Origin: Rhodospirillaceae bacterium MC!
GTDB lineage: Bacteria; Pseudomonadota; Alphaproteobacteria; MC1
Direction of reading: 5' to 3'
Length of the DNA: 55,166 nucleotides
Assembly (NCBI GenBank): GCA_002632265.1
Contig: NQOV01000007.1
Location: 417 to 55,582 of the forward strand
Under the pieces are notes generated by a model. It made no database searches, was not told the origin of the DNA, and saw only the letters and a program-made list of their open reading frames with translations. The position numbers and the translations under genes are program-made. Shown here piece by piece: positions 43,948 to 53,689 of the stretch (within the stretch, counting starts at the first letter, position 1; each line of letters opens with the position of its first letter).

Positions 43948-46881
43948 ATGACAGAGTCTAAACAAAAATCAAGTAAGTTAACACTTGGAAACAAGTCAAA
44001 ATTAACTTTAAACAAAAAACAATCTACAACATCGAAGAATCCCAAAACAGGAGTTGTTGTTCGCCGTAGAACTAACTCAAAAGTCAGTGCTGCCGCTACT
44101 GCACGAGAACAAGAAAAGAAACTCCAACTCTTAAAGCAAGCAAGTACCAGTAATGCAGGGCATGAGCAAACCGCAAAAGAAATAGCGGAATCAGTAGCTC
44201 GCCGTCAAGAAGAAATCAATAAAGATAAAGAAAAAAGTAATGAATTACTAAAGTTAAAAGAAATCAATAAAAAGCAAAAAAACGCCGAACAAAACACAAA
44301 AAATTCACAGACTCAAGCTCCTCATACTCCGAAAACTCACGCAAATAAAGATAAGGACGATCGTAATGATCGCAATGATCGTAACGATCGCAACAACAAT
44401 AATAACGATCGTAACAATAACGGCGGATACAAAAAAGATCGCAATAACAACGATCGTAATGATCGTAATGACCGCAATAATAACGGCGGTGGCTACAATA
44501 AGGATCGCAACAATAATAATAATGATCGTAACAATAACGGCGGTGGCTATAACAAGGATCGCAACAACGATCGTAACAATAATAACGATCGCAACAATAA
44601 CGGCGGTGGCTACAACAAGGATCGCAACAATAATAATAATGATCGTAACAATAACGGCGGTGGCTATAACAAGGATCGCAACAACGATCGTAACAATAAC
44701 GGCGGTGGCTACAACAAGGATCGCAACAACAATAATAACGATCGCAACAATAATGGCGGTGGCTACAATAAGGATCGCAACAACGATCGCAACGATCGTA
44801 ACAATAATGGCGGTGGTTACAATAGAAACCACAACTCTCCGAGCGAAAATAAATATGGCTTAGATAGTCTTCCCCCATCTCCGCATAAGGAAGAGGCAAC
44901 AAGAAAAACATTCACGCCAAAAAGCACAGATAAGGATAAAAATAAAAGCAAAAAGCCTGCGGAAAAAACTCCTACTTCCTATTCAAATCGCCGTCAAGGT
45001 TCGCATATTTCCATTCAAAATCTAAGTTTTGAAAGGGGAGAGCGTAGTCGTTCGCAAGCGGCCATCAATAGAGCTCGTAAGAAAGATAAGAGAAAACAAC
45101 AACAAAATGTTGAGACCGTTAAAATTTACCATGAAGTTGCCATTCCTGATTTCATAACCGTAGCCGAACTTGCCAAACGTATGCACGAACGAACTGCCGA
45201 TGTGGTAAAAAAATTAATGCTAATGGGAACAATGGCCACCGCCAATCAGTCTATCGATTCGGATACTGCAGAATTGATCGTTGAAGATTTTGGACATAAA
45301 ATCAAACGTGTATCAGATTCAAGCGTACTTGACGGCATTAAGCGTATTGTTGAGTCGGATGTATCAGCTCCACCACGTCCGCCAATTGTAACAATCATGG
45401 GTCATGTGGATCATGGTAAAACATCACTTCTTGACGCTCTTCGTCAAACTGATGTAGTAGCCAAAGAGGCAGGCGGTATCACTCAACATATTGGTGCTTA
45501 TCAAATTACCTTGGAAAATAAGAAGAAAATCACTTTCATCGATACTCCAGGCCATGAGGCATTCTCTTCAATGCGTGCTCGTGGGGCGTCATTAACTGAT
45601 ATCGTGATCCTAGTTGTGGCTGCCAATGATGGTATTATGCCACAAACAATCGAGGCGATTCATCATGCCAAAGCGGCAAATGTGCCTTTAATTGTGGCCA
45701 TTAATAAAATCGATCTTCAAGATACCGACGTTAATAAAGTAAAACAAGAACTATTACAACATGAAGTTATTCTAGAAGATTATCAAGGGGATACCCAATG
45801 CGTAGAAATATCAGCAAAATCACGCATTAATCTTGAAGGCTTAACGGACGCCATTTTATTACAATCGGAAATTCTAGAATTAAAAGCGTCGCAAGAGGCC
45901 ACCGCTCAAGCGATTGTTGTGGAATCTAAAATCGATAAGGGCCGTGGTCCTGTGGCTACGGTGATTGTCCAACGTGGAACATTATCCGTGGGCGATATCG
46001 TAGTGGCTGGCGAGTCGTGGGGTAAGGTTAGAGCCTTAGTCGATGATCATGGTAAACGCATAAAAACCGCTCTGCCGTCCACTCCTGTGGAAGTTATGGG
46101 CCTTGATAGTGCCCCAACCGCAGGCGAAGAGCTAGATGAGATCCAATCGGAACAAGAAGGGCGAAACATTATTCAATATCGTTTATCTCAAGCCTTAAGC
46201 AAGCGTGAGGCCGAGCGTGCTAAATCAAGCTCTCTTGAAAATCTAATGGCACAAATGAAAGCAGGCGATATCAAAGAATTACCAGTTGTTATCAAAGGCG
46301 ATGTACAAGGTTCAGTTGAGGCTTTAGTAACATCCTTGCTTAAACTTTCCAACGATGAAATCAAAGTGCGTATTTTACACTCGGCCGTAGGGGCGATCAA
46401 TGAATCCGATGTTACCCTATCGAATGCCTCAAATGCTGTAATTATTGGCTTTAACGTTCGTGCCAATCCGCAAGCTCGTAATGCGGCAAGACGTGAGAAA
46501 ATAGAAATCAGATACCATAGTATTATCTATAATGTGATCGATGAAATTACTGGTATTCTTTCAGGTATGCTAGCTCCTGTATATGAAGAAGAATTCATTG
46601 GATATGCGACTATACGTGAAATTTTCACATTCTCGAAAAAGCGTATTGCAGGTTGTATCGTTACCGAGGGTTTTGTAAAACGTGGGGCGAAAGTTCGTCT
46701 ATTGCGTGATAACATCGTAATCCATGAAGGTAAGCTCGATACTCTACGACGTTTCAAAGACGATGTTAAAGAAGTTAAAGAGGGTTACGAATGCGGTATG
46801 AACTTCGAAACCTACAACGATATCCAAGTGGACGACGTAATCGAGTGTTTTGATATCAAAGAAATAAAACAAACAATCTAA
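43948..46881 (+). CDS. infB: Translation initiation factor IF-2
   Basis: 977 residues from the ATG at 43948 ([21 protein letters not shown], the usual alphaproteobacterial opening). A GTG 17 codons upstream is in frame, but AGGAG lies between the two, 16 bases before the ATG. IF-2 delivers initiator tRNA to the ribosome. GTPase motifs: [12 protein letters not shown] (about 488), [13 protein letters not shown]. Domains II, III and C2 follow intact (GIITQ-like [12 protein letters not shown]-terminal [17 protein letters not shown]). The N-terminal region holds a ~155-residue N/D/R/G/Y repeat tract not seen in ordinary IF-2. Confidence 0.96.
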   Translation: MTESKQKSSKLTLGNKSKLTLNKKQSTTSKNPKTGVVVRRRTNSKVSAAATAREQEKKLQLLKQASTSNAGHEQTAKEIAESVARRQEEINKDKEKSNELLKLKEINKKQKNAEQNTKNSQTQAPHTPKTHANKDKDDRNDRNDRNDRNNNNNDRNNNGGYKKDRNNNDRNDRNDRNNNGGGYNKDRNNNNNDRNNNGGGYNKDRNNDRNNNNDRNNNGGGYNKDRNNNNNDRNNNGGGYNKDRNNDRNNNGGGYNKDRNNNNNDRNNNGGGYNKDRNNDRNDRNNNGGGYNRNHNSPSENKYGLDSLPPSPHKEEATRKTFTPKSTDKDKNKSKKPAEKTPTSYSNRRQGSHISIQNLSFERGERSRSQAAINRARKKDKRKQQQNVETVKIYHEVAIPDFITVAELAKRMHERTADVVKKLMLMGTMATANQSIDSDTAELIVEDFGHKIKRVSDSSVLDGIKRIVESDVSAPPRPPIVTIMGHVDHGKTSLLDALRQTDVVAKEAGGITQHIGAYQITLENKKKITFIDTPGHEAFSSMRARGASLTDIVILVVAANDGIMPQTIEAIHHAKAANVPLIVAINKIDLQDTDVNKVKQELLQHEVILEDYQGDTQCVEISAKSRINLEGLTDAILLQSEILELKASQEATAQAIVVESKIDKGRGPVATVIVQRGTLSVGDIVVAGESWGKVRALVDDHGKRIKTALPSTPVEVMGLDSAPTAGEELDEIQSEQEGRNIIQYRLSQALSKREAERAKSSSLENLMAQMKAGDIKELPVVIKGDVQGSVEALVTSLLKLSNDEIKVRILHSAVGAINESDVTLSNASNAVIIGFNVRANPQARNAARREKIEIRYHSIIYNVIDEITGILSGMLAPVYEEEFIGYATIREIFTFSKKRIAGCIVTEGFVKRGAKVRLLRDNIVIHEGKLDTLRRFKDDVKEVKEGYECGMNFETYNDIQVDDVIECFDIKEIKQTI
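44357..44826. repeat. In-frame repeat tract in infB encoding [11 protein letters not shown] units
   Basis: Short units of DRNNN/DRND alternate with GGGYNKDRN. Blocks such as GGCGGTGGCTACAACAAGGA recur with third-base differences about every 36-60 bases. They occupy residues about 137-293 of IF-2. The tract stays in frame and is rich in Asn, Asp, Arg, Gly, predicting a disordered, RNA-friendly segment. Confidence 0.92.
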
Positions 46882-46993
46882 AAAGTGCGTGAAAAAGCAC
46901 TCATTCAACGTTCTTAAGGCATGCGGGGTGTATATACCCCATACATAAGCATGACTTAAGAACGACGCACACAAGCACTTTTTCACACACTTT
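46882..46993. repeat. Dispersed palindromic element, copy 3 (infB-rbfA spacer)
   Basis: A 112-base nested structure. Outer arms are 46882-46901 and 46974-46993 (17 of 20 pair). Inner arms are CGTTCTTAAGGCATGC (46909-46924) and 46949-46964 (15 of 16). An apical GGGGT...ACCCC hairpin (46925-46940) is followed by an unpaired ATACATAA. It separates infB from rbfA and may set their relative expression. Confidence 0.8.
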
Positions 46994-47098
46994 AAGCTCA
47001 TCTACACACTTTTACGGTTATGAACACATATCACAAAAAAGTAAAAACCAAACAAAAACCAAACAGTAGTCTAAGGATAATATTAAGGATAGAACATT

Positions 47099-47491
47099 AT
47101 GGAAGAACAAGAACCACTTAGCCAACATTCTCAACTTCAAATTAAAGTTGCAAGAGAATTAAGGTTTTTCTTAAATAAAATTATCTCTAAAGCCAGCTTT
47201 GCCGATCCCCTACTTGCTGACACGCAAAACATTTCTTTTTCCCATGTGGACATGAGTCCAGATCTAAAAAATGCTTTAGTCAACTGCTCATTCCTACGCA
47301 CTAAAAATGACGATATAGACACAAAAGCCATAATAAAAGCCCTAAACAAAGCCCAAGGATATTTCAAAAAAGAACTAAGTCGCAATAAAAATCTCCGCTA
47401 CATCCCCCGCATGAAATTCGCCGAAGACAAAATCTACGACCGCAATGACAAATTCGAAACCCTAATGCAAAAACTCCACTCCAAAGACTAA
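47099..47491 (+). CDS. rbfA: 30S ribosome-binding factor RbfA
   Basis: 130 residues with KH-like fold features: QLQIKVARELRFFLNKII, ISFSHVDMSPDLKNALVNCSF, IKALNKAQGYFKKELSRNKNLRYIPRMKF. RbfA supports late 16S rRNA maturation and cold adaptation. Position after infB is the conserved one, though 217 bp and a palindromic element intervene. No extension. Confidence 0.94.
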   Translation: MEEQEPLSQHSQLQIKVARELRFFLNKIISKASFADPLLADTQNISFSHVDMSPDLKNALVNCSFLRTKNDDIDTKAIIKALNKAQGYFKKELSRNKNLRYIPRMKFAEDKIYDRNDKFETLMQKLHSKD

Positions 47492-47590
47492 CCCCAAACC
47501 GCCCCCCTTACCCACTCCCACCACCTACAGGCCTATACCACCCATAAATTAAGTTACAATACTTATCACAATCCCCCACAGGATTGAAAG

Positions 47591-47675
47591 AAATGAGATA
47601 AGATGTGCCTTAAACTAGGGCGACGTGTACTCACGTCTACATAAGCCCTAGTTTAAGGTGCATATTAGCCCATTT
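47591..47675. repeat. Dispersed palindromic element, copy 4 (rbfA/SGNH gene spacer)
   Basis: Arms 47591-47621 and 47645-47675 pair at 26 of 31 positions, including an uninterrupted CCTTAAACTAGGGC. The apex is a perfect GACGTG-TACT-CACGTC hairpin (47622-47637) followed by unpaired TACATAA (47638-47644), as in copy 3. It lies between convergent genes, so it could serve as a bidirectional terminator. Confidence 0.8.
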
Positions 47676-47692
47676 ATCACAACCCTACCAAG

Positions 47693-48730
47693 TTAGTTTA
47701 TTATGTTGGTTATTATATACTCTTCTAGGATTTCGCCGATGTAGTGGCTTATTGCGGTTGATCCGCTTTCCATTAGGTGTAGGGAGTCGTCGAAGTCGTC
47801 GAAGTTTAGGTCTAGGTCTTCTATGTGTTTGTTTAGGTTGATTACTTTTATGTTTTGTTTGGTCTTTTTGGCGAAGTATGATAGGTAATTACTGTATTCG
47901 CAGGAGCTTACTTCTCTTGAGAGATCTTCGGAGTATATGGGGATGTCTATGAAGAAGAGTTTTATATCGTTATCGAATGCTAACTTCATTAGGTAGAGTA
48001 CTTCTCTTTTGTATTGGCTATGAATGGGCTTTCTTTTGGGGGTTCTTATGTTTTTAAATTTGGTATCTTCTGGGACGAAATCGTAGCCTGGGGTTGGTTC
48101 GTCTCTGTATTCTGTTATGGGTAGAAAGCCTTTGTTTATGTTCATATGATTGTCATTTGTCATTAGACTTTGTAAATTAATTGACGATGATTCTTTATAG
48201 GATAAGATATCTTTTAAAATAGATAAGGGCGAATCATCATTTTTATATAATTTAGCGAACTCTTTGCGTTGTTTACGATTAAGTGCGGTTAATACGGCTT
48301 GATAGTAAGTTTCTGTCATCATAGTATTTTTTAGATAGCTATTGCGAATGAAATAACTGTCTATGAATATTATTTTAGGCTTATGGATTTTTATTAATTC
48401 TTGAACCATGTATGATGATAATGTGAAATTTTGCGAATTATTACCAAAGGTATAAACTGATAAACCCCTTGTGTATTCTTCTATGATATCAGGATTAAAA
48501 GTCGAGAATATCCTACTTGAACCGATGAAGTAAATATCAGCTTGAGATTTTAAAAATGCTTTAGTTGATAAAAAGTTAAATGTTCTTGGTGTTATGATTA
48601 TATTTAACAAATATAAAGATAATAGGGTTGCTATTACTAGGCATGCGTATGCCAAGACTGGATCTATATTTAATATGGCTATAATTAGAAAAAATACTAT
48701 TGGTAACAAAAGTTTATAGAATATTCCCAT
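47693..48730 (-). CDS. SGNH/DltD-like membrane-anchored envelope protein
   Basis: 345 residues. Two N-terminal hydrophobic segments (about 5-20 and 26-46) anchor it with the bulk outside the cytoplasm. The soluble part has IGSSR (residues 70-73), the nucleophile-like Ser motif of SGNH enzymes, a strand-like KIIFIDSYF, LFFIDIP and near the C-terminus DDSLHLMESG (D315-S-L-H318), the expected Asp-x-x-His pair. Family members esterify or de-esterify surface polysaccharides or alanylate teichoic acid. Substrate unknown; no glycan-synthesis neighbours. Confidence 0.65.
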   Translation of the reverse strand: MGIFYKLLLPIVFFLIIAILNIDPVLAYACLVIATLLSLYLLNIIITPRTFNFLSTKAFLKSQADIYFIGSSRIFSTFNPDIIEEYTRGLSVYTFGNNSQNFTLSSYMVQELIKIHKPKIIFIDSYFIRNSYLKNTMMTETYYQAVLTALNRKQRKEFAKLYKNDDSPLSILKDILSYKESSSINLQSLMTNDNHMNINKGFLPITEYRDEPTPGYDFVPEDTKFKNIRTPKRKPIHSQYKREVLYLMKLAFDNDIKLFFIDIPIYSEDLSREVSSCEYSNYLSYFAKKTKQNIKVINLNKHIEDLDLNFDDFDDSLHLMESGSTAISHYIGEILEEYIITNIIN

Positions 48731-49106
48731 GTTTTACGTCTCTCACACATAATTATCTTGAAATTTCTATTATAACATATATATAGTTAAAAAAGCAATA
48801 AAACTTAAAAGGAATGAAAAAGCACTTGTTTAGCGTCTTTAAGACATGCTTATTACTTCTTGCTTAAACTTCTTAATTATTATTAAATTAGTTATTATGA
48901 ATTTACAATTTATTCATAAATTCTTGTTACACTATAGATAAATATAATTAATTTTAGATTCGTATCACAAGGGATATTATACAAAAACAATAACTTATAT
49001 GAGATGTATAATTATTTCTCATGAGTTATAACTTTAAGTATATAAATTGCGAAAATTAAGATTAATTACTCATGTGTTAATTCTCAAGGCTAGGGATAGA
49101 AGAATT
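48731..49106. other. Divergent spacer between the SGNH gene and rlpA
   Basis: Contains a half copy of the palindromic element (48814-48853: ATGAAAAAGCACT...GTCTTTAAGACATGC, matching the left arm of the element at 46882) and AT-rich sequence with a TTGTTA...TATAAT-like pair near 48924-48950. No gene is credible. Confidence 0.5.
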
Positions 49107-50378
49107 ATGATAGTAGAATATAATAGAACCGTAAAGATATTAATTGGGAGTGTTGCTTTTCTTGGATTACTGGGTTGTGCAACAGGCGAATCTTATAGAA
49201 CTTCAACAAATGATAATGGTAAAGAACCTAAATTAGTATTAGTACCACATAGCCGATACAGGGCGAGACATCATTCAAGATCTGCCAATGGATCTAGAAG
49301 ATCAGGCTCACAACAATATAGTTCTAGTAATAATAATGGCGGTCATAATAATGATAGTTACGCAGGTGGCGGATCGGCAAAGAATACGCCGTCTTCTTCT
49401 CGTTCTTCTTTGCCTAATTCTGCAAGATACGCAAAGGGCGATTATAGCCATGTGCCTAGAAATACAGATGTGGGCAACATCCAATTTGACGGATACAAAT
49501 ACAAAGGCTTATTACCGTCTGGTAAAGGAGCTTACTATAAAGTGGGCAAGCCTTATACAATTAAGGGCTATCATTACGCTCCCCATGAAAATTATAATTA
49601 TAATGTAGTTGGTACGGTTTCTTGGTACGGTCCTGGTTTCCAAGGTGGGAAAACAGCTAACGGCGAAATCTTTGATACTAATACCCTAGCCGCTGCAAGC
49701 CCTATTCTGCCTTTACCGTCTTATGTGAGAGTAACCAACTTAAGTAACGGCAAGCAAGTTATTGTACGTGTAAATGATCGTGGTCCTTACGCATCTAAAA
49801 GAATCATGGATCTTTCGAAAAAAGCAGCGGAGATCTTAGATTATAAGAACAAAGGTACTACCAAAGTAAGAGTGGAAATTCTAGCCGACGAAAGTAAAGC
49901 CTTAAAGGCCATGTTGCTAGGGCAAAAGGGCGTAAATAAAAAAGGTAAAGGATCTTACAAGGTAAGCGACGGCGACCCAAGTAAAATCGCCAAAGATAAC
50001 AAGCCAAGCCAAGCAAGCAATGCTAAATCATCAGCTAACGACTCATCAGCAGATGCAGACGGAATCAGCAACAAGCCAATTCATAACGGTAAGCAGATCA
50101 TTGCCACATCTTCGGATTATTCGGATTCTAAAACCAAATCAGGTAACTACTATATTCAAGTGGGAGCTTATGCCACAGAGCAAAAAGTACGCACCATTGG
50201 GAAAAAACTTAGCAAGAACTTCGATACAAATATCGATCTAACCAAAATAAAAAAAGGTAGTCAAGATTTATATCGAGTACGTTTTAACAACATAGAATCA
50301 GAAGACAAAGCACGCCACCTTGCCGATCAATTGATTGATCTTGGCTATCCTGATCCAAAAATAACTTTACAGCAATAA
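49107..50378 (+). CDS. rlpA: RlpA-like septal lipoprotein (DPBB and SPOR domains)
   Basis: 423 residues from the ATG at 49107, chosen because it places a lipoprotein signal (ILIGSVAFLGLLGC, Cys24) at the N-terminus. A Ser/Asn-rich linker (about 40-115) precedes the double-psi beta-barrel (GTVSWYGPGFQGGKTANGE, then RVNDRGPYASKRIMDLS). A second linker and a C-terminal SPOR domain (YYIQVGAYATEQ to the end) bind denuded septal glycan. RlpA is a lytic transglycosylase in some species. First gene of rlpA-dacA-tmk. Confidence 0.93.
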   Translation: MIVEYNRTVKILIGSVAFLGLLGCATGESYRTSTNDNGKEPKLVLVPHSRYRARHHSRSANGSRRSGSQQYSSSNNNGGHNNDSYAGGGSAKNTPSSSRSSLPNSARYAKGDYSHVPRNTDVGNIQFDGYKYKGLLPSGKGAYYKVGKPYTIKGYHYAPHENYNYNVVGTVSWYGPGFQGGKTANGEIFDTNTLAAASPILPLPSYVRVTNLSNGKQVIVRVNDRGPYASKRIMDLSKKAAEILDYKNKGTTKVRVEILADESKALKAMLLGQKGVNKKGKGSYKVSDGDPSKIAKDNKPSQASNAKSSANDSSADADGISNKPIHNGKQIIATSSDYSDSKTKSGNYYIQVGAYATEQKVRTIGKKLSKNFDTNIDLTKIKKGSQDLYRVRFNNIESEDKARHLADQLIDLGYPDPKITLQQ

Positions 50379-50446
50379 TATGACATCTTCTTAAATATTA
50401 ATAAGCATACTAATTTTATACATACCAACTTCATAAAGATTTCCTA

Positions 50447-51640
50447 ATGAAAAAATATATTATAACTACCAACTTGTTAATGGCTGGCTTAACATTTACT
50501 ATCATGAGTGCTAAGGCTTATGCCTATACCCATGATGTATCAACCAAAGCCGAGCAAGCTTTTGTAATAGACATGAATTCACATCATATCCTACTTGATA
50601 AGGACGGACGCTCTAAAATGTATCCCGCCTCAATGACAAAGATGATGACAATTTATTTAGTTTTTCAAAGTTTGAAAAATGGTGAACTTAAGTTGAATCA
50701 GAACTTAAGAGTGCCTACAAATGCTTGGAAGTTAGGCGGTAGTGCGTCAGGAAGTTCTACGATGTTTTTACGTCCTAATCAGATCGTACGAGTGGAAGAT
50801 CTAATAAAAGGTGTGCTAGTGGTATCAGGGAATGACGCTTGTATCACTTTAGCGGAAAGTTTAGGCGGTACGGAAGAGGGATTCGCCGAAGAAATGAACG
50901 GAGTAGCCAAGGAAATCGGCTTAAAGCATAGTCATTTCATGAATTCAACAGGTCTGCCAGATCCGAACCATTACACAACTGGGGAAGATTTAGCAATTCT
51001 AACAGAACGCTTAATTAAGGATTTTCCAGAGTATTTTTATTTCTTTAGTTTGAAATCATTTACATATAATGGAATTAGTCAGCCCAATAGAAATCCTTTA
51101 GTCTTTGGTTTCATGGGTGGCGACGGCATGAAAACAGGACACACAGAACTCGCAGGATACAGTGCCACAGGTACGGCAAAACGTGGTAATAGAAGAATTA
51201 TCGAAGTGCTAAATGGTATGACATCAACAAAACAACGCTTTGACGAAAGTAAGAAACTTCTAAGCTGGGCTTTTCGTAGTTCTTATAATATCGAACCGTT
51301 TAAAGCAGGGCAGAGCGTCTATAAATTACCTGTATGGTTAGGAACGGAAGATACTATCAATTTAATCAGCAAGCAAGATATTATCTTAACGATTCCCCAT
51401 GCTAAAGGTGTTAATATAAAAACCTATATTAATTTCATTGCTCCCATTAAAGCCCCTGTAAAACAAGGGCAACACATCGCCGATTATATAGTGAACTATG
51501 GTAAAACTCAAACCGTATTCCCATTATTTTCCGATAAATCTGTGGAAAGAACTGGTTTCTTTGCCACCTTAAGCCAAAAGTTACATTATAAATTAGGATA
51601 CAATCCTTATCATCATTTAAGAGAAATCAATGCAAAATAA
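50447..51640 (+). CDS. dacA: D-alanyl-D-alanine carboxypeptidase (PBP5/6 family)
   Basis: 397 residues with signal peptide (cleavage near AKAYA, 22-26). Active-site motifs are complete: S62-M-T-K65 (YPASMTKM), S127-G-N129 and K229-T-G231 (GMKTGHTELAGYS). It trims the terminal D-Ala of peptidoglycan stem peptides. The C-terminal beta domain (about 275-375) and an end resembling an amphipathic anchor are present. It overlaps tmk by 11 nt. Confidence 0.95.
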   Translation: MKKYIITTNLLMAGLTFTIMSAKAYAYTHDVSTKAEQAFVIDMNSHHILLDKDGRSKMYPASMTKMMTIYLVFQSLKNGELKLNQNLRVPTNAWKLGGSASGSSTMFLRPNQIVRVEDLIKGVLVVSGNDACITLAESLGGTEEGFAEEMNGVAKEIGLKHSHFMNSTGLPDPNHYTTGEDLAILTERLIKDFPEYFYFFSLKSFTYNGISQPNRNPLVFGFMGGDGMKTGHTELAGYSATGTAKRGNRRIIEVLNGMTSTKQRFDESKKLLSWAFRSSYNIEPFKAGQSVYKLPVWLGTEDTINLISKQDIILTIPHAKGVNIKTYINFIAPIKAPVKQGQHIADYIVNYGKTQTVFPLFSDKSVERTGFFATLSQKLHYKLGYNPYHHLREINAK

Positions 51641-52256
51641 ATTCATATCATTTGAAGGGTGCGACGGTAGTGGCAAAACCACTCAAGTTAAGAAATTAGT
51701 AGAATATTTACACTCACTCAAGCAAGAAACCATTATCACACGTGAACCTGGTGGATGTAAAGAAGCCGAAGACATCCGCCATATGCTCGTAACTGGCGAT
51801 CCTGAAAAATGGCACTCTAAAACAGAACTTTTATTAATGAATGCCTCACGCCATGAACACGTAAAACGCACTATAGTCCCCGCTTTAACAGATAAAAAAT
51901 GGGTGCTATGTGATAGATTTTATGATTCATCTTTAGTCTATCAAGGAATCGCAGGAAGTTTGGATTTTACAGAGGCCGAATACATCTGCAAATTCGCTAG
52001 CGATAATTTAGAACCTGACATCACTATCCTCATTGATATCTCGGCAGAAGTCGGCTTACAACGTTCTAACCGTGCCACCAACAAAGAAAATCGCTTTGAG
52101 AAAAAAGGCATAGATTACCACAACAAAGTACGTAACGGCTACCTACAATTGGCAAAAACCTACTCCCACCGCTTTATCACAATCAACGGCGAGCAATCCC
52201 AAGAAGATGTTTTTAAAGATCTCTTACAGGCCTTAAAAGATAAGGATATAGTATAA
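51630..52256 (+). CDS. tmk: Thymidylate kinase
   Basis: 208 residues. Phosphorylates dTMP to dTDP. P-loop GCDGSGKTT (10-18), TREPGG substrate motif, CDRFYDSSLVYQG (DR motif), and the lid region with RFEKKGIDYHNKVRNGY. Length is standard. In alphaproteobacteria holB often follows; here the transcript ends at a strong terminator instead. Confidence 0.96.
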   Translation: MQNKFISFEGCDGSGKTTQVKKLVEYLHSLKQETIITREPGGCKEAEDIRHMLVTGDPEKWHSKTELLLMNASRHEHVKRTIVPALTDKKWVLCDRFYDSSLVYQGIAGSLDFTEAEYICKFASDNLEPDITILIDISAEVGLQRSNRATNKENRFEKKGIDYHNKVRNGYLQLAKTYSHRFITINGEQSQEDVFKDLLQALKDKDIV

Positions 52257-52280
52257 GTATAGTAAGTATATATACTATAA

Positions 52281-52323
52281 ATAAGAAAACTATCATATAA
52301 TATTTATATGATAGTTTTCTTAT
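52281..52323. terminator. Bidirectional terminator between tmk and the flotillin genes
   Basis: Perfect 19-bp inverted repeat (ATAAGAAAACTATCATATA and complement) with a 5-base loop. T-rich stretches follow on both strands, serving the convergent tmk and flotillin transcripts. Confidence 0.9.
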
Positions 52324-52366
52324 TTTTCAATAGCAAGTTTACAAGATAAAGATAAACATTAACTAT

Positions 52367-53689
52367 CTAGCTATTTGTATTAGATACTATAGATTGGATA
52401 CTATTGTCGCCTGTTTGATTTAGGTTAGGATCTAAATTTGCAGGGTCAATACCAGCATTTTGCATGGCTGATACTATAATATTATTCTTTTCTTCTGCCA
52501 TAGCGTGAGGATGAACAGATGAGATTGGTTTAAAATTATCATTTGTTTCATTTGCACCAGAAAGAACCTGAATGCTACCCGTTGGGAATAGCTCCATGGT
52601 TTTCGCAAATGGGGCAAATATCTTATTGAAGTTTTCAAGAATATAGGCGTTTTTACCGTCTCTATTGCCTGATTTAACAAGATTAATAGTTTTTGCCAAC
52701 TGGATTAATTCAGATTTAGATTCGGCTAGATACTGGGCAATATCTTCTTTAGTTTTCAAGATAATAGCTTCCTTTTGTGCCAAGGCAGGCACTTCGATAT
52801 CTGATTTATACTTGATTGTCAATTGCTCAATTTTTTTCTGTTCGGCTAATATTTCACCTTTAATTGATGAAACTGTAGCTTTACCATTTTGAATCGCTTG
52901 ACTGATGCCAACGGCCTCAATCTGTGATTGCTCTCTTAACTCTCTTTCTAGATTCGCCTCTAGATCCAACTTAGCATTTTCCAATGCTCGAATTTCCACT
53001 TCGGCTCTTCTTGCTTGTTGTTGTTCAAAAGATATTGCTTCTGATTCTGATCTTGCAGAAATGGCTTCCGCTCCTGCTTTAGCTGTTTGGACTCTTTTCA
53101 ACAGGGCTATATAATGATCACTTTGAGCTAAATCGCCAATTTTGTTATCATCAACATCGGCAATATTCATTGTTGTTATTTCAATTCCGATATTTTCTAG
53201 ATCGCTTTTACAAGCATTGATCATTTTAGAAATTAACAAAGCTTTATCTGTCATTACCTGTTCGGGAGTAAGGGATGCGATAGCGTCTCTTAGGTGTCCT
53301 TCAATAATGCTACTGGCTACAATATCAATTTTATTACTATTTTTATATAATCTTAAAACTCTTGAGGCCGCCATTCTACGCCCTTCCGAACTGGAAGAGA
53401 CCGCAAAACTTACGGTAGCTTTCACATTTAGCGGGATAATCCCTGCAGAAATAGCCGAGCCAACTACAACTTCCACAGTGTGCGGAGTTAAAGATAGTTT
53501 ATCGTATTTATTGATTAGGGGAATTACTACGAATCTACCACCAGTAATGGAAATAAATCCTGCTTTAGAACTGTTGGTTTTAATACCCAATTCATTACCA
53601 CCTACCATTTTAATGTTTCTTAATACAATAAATAATAAATATATTGCTAAGCCAATTAAACACCCTAAGGCTATAAAAAATATTGCCAT
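52367..53689 (-). CDS. Flotillin-like SPFH-domain protein 2
   Basis: 440 residues. One N-terminal membrane segment (MAIFFIALGCLIGLAIYLLFIV), an SPFH/band-7 domain (about 30-190, with GGRFVVIPLINKYDKLSLTPHTVEV and GIEITTMNIADV), then an Ala/Glu-rich coiled coil with AKAGAEAISARSESEAISFEQ-type repeats and a short polar tail. Flotillins (FloT/YqiK) form ring- or scaffold-like membrane microdomains. It starts in the stop codon of the upstream SPFH gene (TAATG). Confidence 0.88.
   Translation of the reverse strand: MAIFFIALGCLIGLAIYLLFIVLRNIKMVGGNELGIKTNSSKAGFISITGGRFVVIPLINKYDKLSLTPHTVEVVVGSAISAGIIPLNVKATVSFAVSSSSEGRRMAASRVLRLYKNSNKIDIVASSIIEGHLRDAIASLTPEQVMTDKALLISKMINACKSDLENIGIEITTMNIADVDDNKIGDLAQSDHYIALLKRVQTAKAGAEAISARSESEAISFEQQQARRAEVEIRALENAKLDLEANLERELREQSQIEAVGISQAIQNGKATVSSIKGEILAEQKKIEQLTIKYKSDIEVPALAQKEAIILKTKEDIAQYLAESKSELIQLAKTINLVKSGNRDGKNAYILENFNKIFAPFAKTMELFPTGSIQVLSGANETNDNFKPISSVHPHAMAEEKNNIIVSAMQNAGIDPANLDPNLNQTGDNSIQSIVSNTNS

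Noticed and set aside
44264-44911. Long antisense and alternate-frame open frames (up to 215 codons) across the infB repeat
   Set aside because: Low-complexity products (HRHYCCDR or IVATAVIV repeats) follow automatically from the in-frame repeat of IF-2.
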